From contig MU617464.1 in the NCBI GenBank assembly GCA_025201705.1, forward strand, positions 1-12,667: a stretch of DNA of 12,667 nt, written 5' to 3'. The stretch's first letter is position 1; each line of letters starts with the position of its first letter. The stretch is from Dissophora ornata. Taxonomy: Eukaryota; Mortierellomycota; Mortierellomycetes; Mortierellales; Mortierellaceae. A program made the position numbers and the translations under genes. Shown here piece by piece: positions 8,424 through 12,667 of this stretch. The notes under the pieces were generated by a model. The model made no database searches, was not told the origin of the DNA, and saw nothing but the letters and a program-made list of their open reading frames with translations.

Positions 8424-11400
8424 TCAGTACTTGACTGCAGCAGCCGCTACTGGGCCCTCTGTTTGTAAAGTTTGACCGGCAGAACTTGTAGAACCAGCAT
8501 TAGCACTAGCAGCGGAGGCGGCAGCGGCAGCAGCAGCAGCATTGCGGCTCCACAACTGCATCTGCTGTTGATGATGCATTTGAGCCTGCTGCTGATGCCT
8601 CAACGAACTCGGTCCGTTACCAAACGACCCGTTCAGGCTCGCACCACCGAACGGCCCTCCTGCGCCTGCGCTCACTCCACCACTGACACCACCCGCATTC
8701 CCCTTCCCGAGCGACAACATCGGGTTGTTGACCACGGCGAGAGCAGGCAGTGTCGTGATAGGACCTGGGGGTGGCCCTGAAGCCTCACGAGAGTTGTTCC
8801 AGAACTTGGGCCATTCGACCACAAGACCCGGGAAGCGAAGCATCATCATCTGGGCCATCCCGGGTGCGATCCATTCCTCTTGGTGGCCCGCTATTGCGAC
8901 CGTGTCTACAACTCCACCGATACTCAGACTGAAGACACTGAAGCCACGATACAGATGCTCGCCTATTCCAGTTGAACTGCCAGGTCCAAGCCCAATTCCA
9001 GGGACGCCTCCTGGCTGACATCCTTGACTGACAGCACCGCTGCTGTTAGGACCAAAGCCCATCCTTGATTTGATTCCATAATCATGACACTGCACCAACC
9101 AGTCGACGTATTCGTTCAATACCGCTGTGTGTTCTGGAATCGAGCGTCCAGCATACGTATTCAAGTGCTCTGGGTATTTCCGGGAATCGAGTCCGTAACG
9201 CAGTGTGGATGTCAGTGGTGGGCTGCAGTACGAGCGCCCAGCCCCGTTATGCCGATGGATGTCTGAGCATTGGTCGTTGCTGCTCATGTGCCGCGCTAAC
9301 GAGGTAGAAGAAGACGTTGACGTAAAGCTGGCAAGCGAGTGATGGGAGGAGCCTCCTGCATGTTCGTTCTTATCAGGACCCGGGCCTGCATAAAACTCTG
9401 GGTTGGATCCCCCATTTCCGGCACTAGAGGCCATTCCGGCCATCTTGTTACTGCTGCTGTTGTTATTGCCGCCCAAAAACATCCATCGGAACAAACTTCC
9501 AGCCGTGAGCGGCGTAGACCCTGTACCAGTCCGTTTGCTAGAAGGACTAGCCCCGCCAACAAGATTTGTAACCGAAGGGTCATACAGACTCGAGTCGCTC
9601 TCTAACGAGCCCCTTCGCTGGATATCGGACCCAGACCCAGATCCGGACCCACTTCCATTCGCGTCCGATCGACTGAGTCGTCTGAATTTCCTGCCAATAA
9701 GACTAGACCGACTGCTCGATTTTTTAGTCCGGTCCTTGGACTTGATATTGCCATCAGACTGGGCCAAGACCTGGTGGGACAAGTAGATCTGCTGTGCCTG
9801 GAGTTCATAGAACGCACGAGCCTTTTCCCGGCTATCCTCGTCCTGGACTATGCCATCCGAGAGGGAACGTTGGCGAAGAGATGATGGCGTTGCGGGTGGA
9901 CCGCCCGTTGTAGAAACCGAGGGTATTTCATGTTCCGGGCCCGGTGATGAGGGTATGGATTCTGATGGAGAGAACTCTGAACCCTTATCGCTGGTCCTGG
10001 GCGACATGGTCTCCGTGAGTTCACCTGCATACTGTCGCTTTACCATGTCAATCCTGCTCTCCATGACCTCAAAGATATTTCTATAAAAATGACGTTTTTT
10101 TTACATGTAGTGCCGATATGGTTATTTAGAAGATCGATACTTGGTGAGACGTTTGTTGTTGAAAAAGATGGTTCGTTTTCTTACCGGACGATTAAGCTCA
10201 ACGACTGCTCGATGGGCATTCCCTTCAAGGCCTCAAGCGCCTCTTTTGTTGACTTTTTAGTTGACGAGTCCGAATTAGGTGGCACTCCACTTGTAGCCAT
10301 GCCTCCCATATTGGATGCATGTTGTTGTTGATGTTGCTGATTCTGCTGGCCCTGCGCTGAAGAAGGAGCATCGGGCATCCATGACTTCCAACCAGGCAAA
10401 ACCCCGACACCACCACCAATCCTGGCGACCCTCCAGACCAAACATCTCATGTAATACAGTCGGACGTTGCGAGCCCAGTGCAAGAAGCACTTTTCGAAAA
10501 CATCTGGCGACAACAACGTGCCTAACGTCAACTGTTCCAGAGTTTGGACTGTACTGGTAAGGAGTGAGAAGTTTTGGTAGATGAACGAGATAGTCCGCAT
10601 CAGAGTCACGGTATGGTCGGATCCTGTCAGGAGCAGATGAAGGGTTGAGAGAAGGAACTGGACGTGGATTGGAACAAAGATGGCACTGGGTCCAGTGCTG
10701 AGCGGTACTGTCGACAATTCACTGTCATAGAGACGGATGCACTCCCTATATTACCATAGCACAATATTGTCAGAGCAGCAACAGTAAAAAAAAAGGAAGA
10801 GATAATATTACGCGATAGAAGAGGATGCATCTGAGGAATCTGCACGAACCTGGACTCGAGTTCCGCAATCAACATATCCAAAAAGTCTAGAAGACAGAAC
10901 ACACTCTCGACATCATAAACACTCGTTCTCGTCACGACGGCTTTGATCCAAATATCCAGCATCGCTCCGTAAATGTTACCGTGGTCCTCCATAATCGCCA
11001 CGATCGTCTCCACAAACCTCCTCGATGCCATATCAAGCACTTTGGGCTTGCCTGTTGTCGATCCGCCATTCGCACCGTCCTTGCCAGCATCTGCACTGCT
11101 GGGCAACTTCACCGCTGGTGGAGCTGCAGTGCCCGGAAACTCTCCCGTTGCCACAGATGCCATAGCCCGATCGCGTTCTGCAGCTCCCAACCCGGGTCCG
11201 TTGGCGGAATTAGGCTCAAACTGAACAATCGTCGTCACTGGATGAATCTCGCGATGAACAAGCCCCTCGATCTTTGTTAAGAAAAACGCAGAGAGATAAA
11301 TGTATCCTGGTGCGCCTGCGTAGACTTTGGGTGTAATGGCTGAGGTAGCCCATCCACCCGCCTGGATTCGCTGTAGAGGAGCTTCTAGGTATTGTGAGAG

Positions 11401-12508
11401 ACAGTGGTGATAGTGTCGATAGAATGCGAAAAAGAGTTCACTGTCGTCACTCTGCCACCGACGGACCCAGTTTCCATACATCTCCATTGGGGGGATAGCC
11501 TCACCCGAGGTCATCTTGCACTTTTGTTTCTCAAACTCCCGCCACCATGATCCTGTGCCGATGAAGCACATGGGCGAAAGGTGTTCTGGAAAGAAGGTCG
11601 TGATCTGAGGCATCCCACAGTTCTCCCTAGATAACAGCGCGAAGACATATGTGAGAATATGTTAGCTTCTTTTGTTCATCATTATAGAACTCCATTGACT
11701 GTAATCTTCAGAACGGTCCTCAAACATTTTTTTCCTTTACCCTGTGAGATCCATCGCCTTTGCCATGCGACTAATATACGACCGACTTGCAGGCAGGGCA
11801 TGCAGCAGCCTAAACGCAACCCCTGGCAGCTTGAAGAAGCAAATCGCCAGAATCTTTGCACAGAACGTAATCACGTTCGAATACACGCCCTTCTGGTTCA
11901 GTCTCTCGATCGCATACTGGAGGGACTGCGTCAGCATCCTACGGTATTGTTGGAACGAAGACCAGAACCCGTCCGAGTCCGTGAAGGGATATCCGGACCC
12001 TAAGGTCGTGCTGGATGAGACAGACGTCGTTGGCGAGGTGTGCCCCGTGACTGAACCGGCTACTGACCCGTCGATGAATGTCTGGACCGTTGATGGTGTC
12101 GTTGGTTTTGACATCATATCCTCGGCGCGATCTAAAAAATCATTAGAGTAAAATAAATAAATAAATAAATAATTGAGATCTCCTCAATTGGTTTGGTCCG
12201 ACTGACTTGCGTCTGAGCTCACGGATTTGTGCGTCTCTTTTGTTTGAACCATGTCCATACCAAACTCCTCAAACTCCTTCCTATTAATTGAGAAATGGAT
12301 GGCGTTAGCATGGAGATACACATAGGACGTCACAACAAGAACATCGGCGTGGACTGTTGAGAGAGGGAAGACCGTAGGAGTGTGGGAGTGTGGGTACGTA
12401 CCTGGTCATGAGAGCGATGATACACTCAAAGTAATGGCATCTATCCGTGTAAAGTGCGTCCGGCAGAACGATCAATAGCGTTTGCCACCTGTAGCCGTAA
12501 TTCGTCAT
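8424..12508 (-). CDS. Large DUF1765-like protein of unknown function (6 exons; 5' end uncertain)
   Basis: Exons are 12402-12508, 12223-12280, 11741-12120, 10850-11626, 10185-10745 and 8424-10080. Introns are 121, 102, 114, 104 and 104 bp, and every junction restores frame, giving 1,179 residues from ATG 12508. I see no signal peptide or clear membrane segments. Residues 450-560 resemble the fungal DUF1765 region: GSDHTVTLMRTISFIYQNF at 482-500, then FEKCFLHWARNVRLYYMR from 524. A conserved-looking island, YAGRSIPEHTAVLNEYVDW from 937, and RFPGLVVEWPKFW (1043-1055) echo the C-terminal part of that family as I remember it. Between and after them the chain is low-complexity and probably disordered: a GS repeat at 770-780, Gln/His runs near 1123-1134 and an alanine run from 1142. 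The family has no established biochemical role that I know, so none is assigned. Weak points are the second intron (alternative ends 12132-12206 also keep frame) and the 5' end, where coding may continue upstream past a TGA at 12509-12511 or via another exon. Protein-family assignment is from memory. Confidence 0.82.
8505..8548 (-). repeat. In-frame GCN repeat encoding a polyalanine tract
   Basis: On the + strand this is a run of GGC/AGC trinucleotides; read on the minus strand it gives eight consecutive alanines followed by an Ala/Ser mix in the C-terminus of the DUF1765-like protein. It lies in frame within the last exon and is probably length-variable between strains. Confidence 0.75.
12150..12172. 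repeat. (AAAT)n microsatellite inside an intron of the DUF1765-like gene
   Basis: About five AAAT units are present. Read on the minus strand they give an ATTT run just before the candidate branch sequence CTCTAATGA and the TTTTTTAG acceptor of the second intron. Length changes here would alter the distance between donor and branch site but not the coding frame. Confidence 0.75.
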
Positions 12509-12511
12509 TCA

Positions 12512-12667
12512 AGGAACAAAGGATTTGATCAGATCATCAAAATCTATGTCGCCTTTTGCTTGCGGGAAACTCTTTGCGCCTTCAATAAAAACAATTATTC
12601 ATCGCCACATCTGCATACAGGATAGTGGTGATTGATACTCTTTTCCCTGCCTCTTTTTTTTTTTTTT
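12512..12667 (-). other. 5' flank of DUF1765-like gene, possibly further coding sequence
   Basis: Upstream of ATG 12508 the same minus-strand frame reads GAKSFPQAKGDIDF then DDLIKSFVP before a TGA at 12509-12511. This looks protein-like and is preceded by a TTTTTATTGAAG acceptor-like sequence. Alternatively a GTATGC donor at 12618 and the CTACAG acceptor ending at 12489 would define a 130-bp intron that keeps frame with an exon running off the window. The last 14 bases are a T-run (12654-12667), possibly a contig edge. Confidence 0.35.

Noticed and set aside
1..12667. A gene cluster or defence-type multi-gene system
   Set aside because: The four supported genes have unrelated roles, mixed orientation and long spacers; I see no transposase, integrase, tRNA or secondary-metabolite enzyme that would tie them together.

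Overview
The window looks like nuclear DNA of a fungus, probably an early-diverging one; Mortierellomycota is my best guess, but it rests on remembered protein style and has not been checked by search. The fungal assignment comes from four genes of eukaryotic type. Three of them have short introns of about 90-140 bp with GT..AG ends that restore reading frame exactly. Spacers are long and full of homopolymers and microsatellites, and two of the proteins belong to fungal-type families (a Pof1-like NMN adenylyltransferase and a DUF1765-like protein). The window ends in 14 T's, which may be a contig edge.

Layout, left to right. 1-1100 is intergenic, with a 7-bp tandem repeat near its start. 1101-2363 (-) encodes a UDP-glucose 4-epimerase (GalE/Gal10 epimerase part only) with an unusual 62-residue Thr/Pro/Ala-rich tail. 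2364-3737 is a low-complexity spacer, purine-rich and then pyrimidine-rich on the + strand, which should hold the epimerase promoter. 3801-4801 (-) is a two-exon Pof1-like nicotinamide/nicotinate-mononucleotide adenylyltransferase. 4802-about 6900 is a 2-kb spacer with no gene I can support. 7193-8102 (+) is a two-exon secreted protein whose predicted mature N-terminus is histidine. It has the layout of a copper 'histidine-brace' (LPMO-like) protein and is preceded by CCAAT-like and TATA-like elements. 8424-12508 (-) is a six-exon gene for a protein of about 1,180 residues resembling the DUF1765 fungal family, with a long disordered Ser/Gly/Ala/Gln-rich C-terminal half. Its 5' end is unresolved.

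The genes do not form an obvious pathway or cluster. UDP-sugar interconversion, NAD synthesis, a secreted probable carbohydrate-active protein and a large protein of unknown function sit as ordinary separate fungal transcription units. The secreted protein and the DUF1765-like gene converge, with only 321 bp between their stop codons.

The most interesting item is the His-1 secreted protein. It does not match the signatures of the fungal LPMO families I know (AA9, AA11, AA14, AA16), and I could not assign it to a described family.
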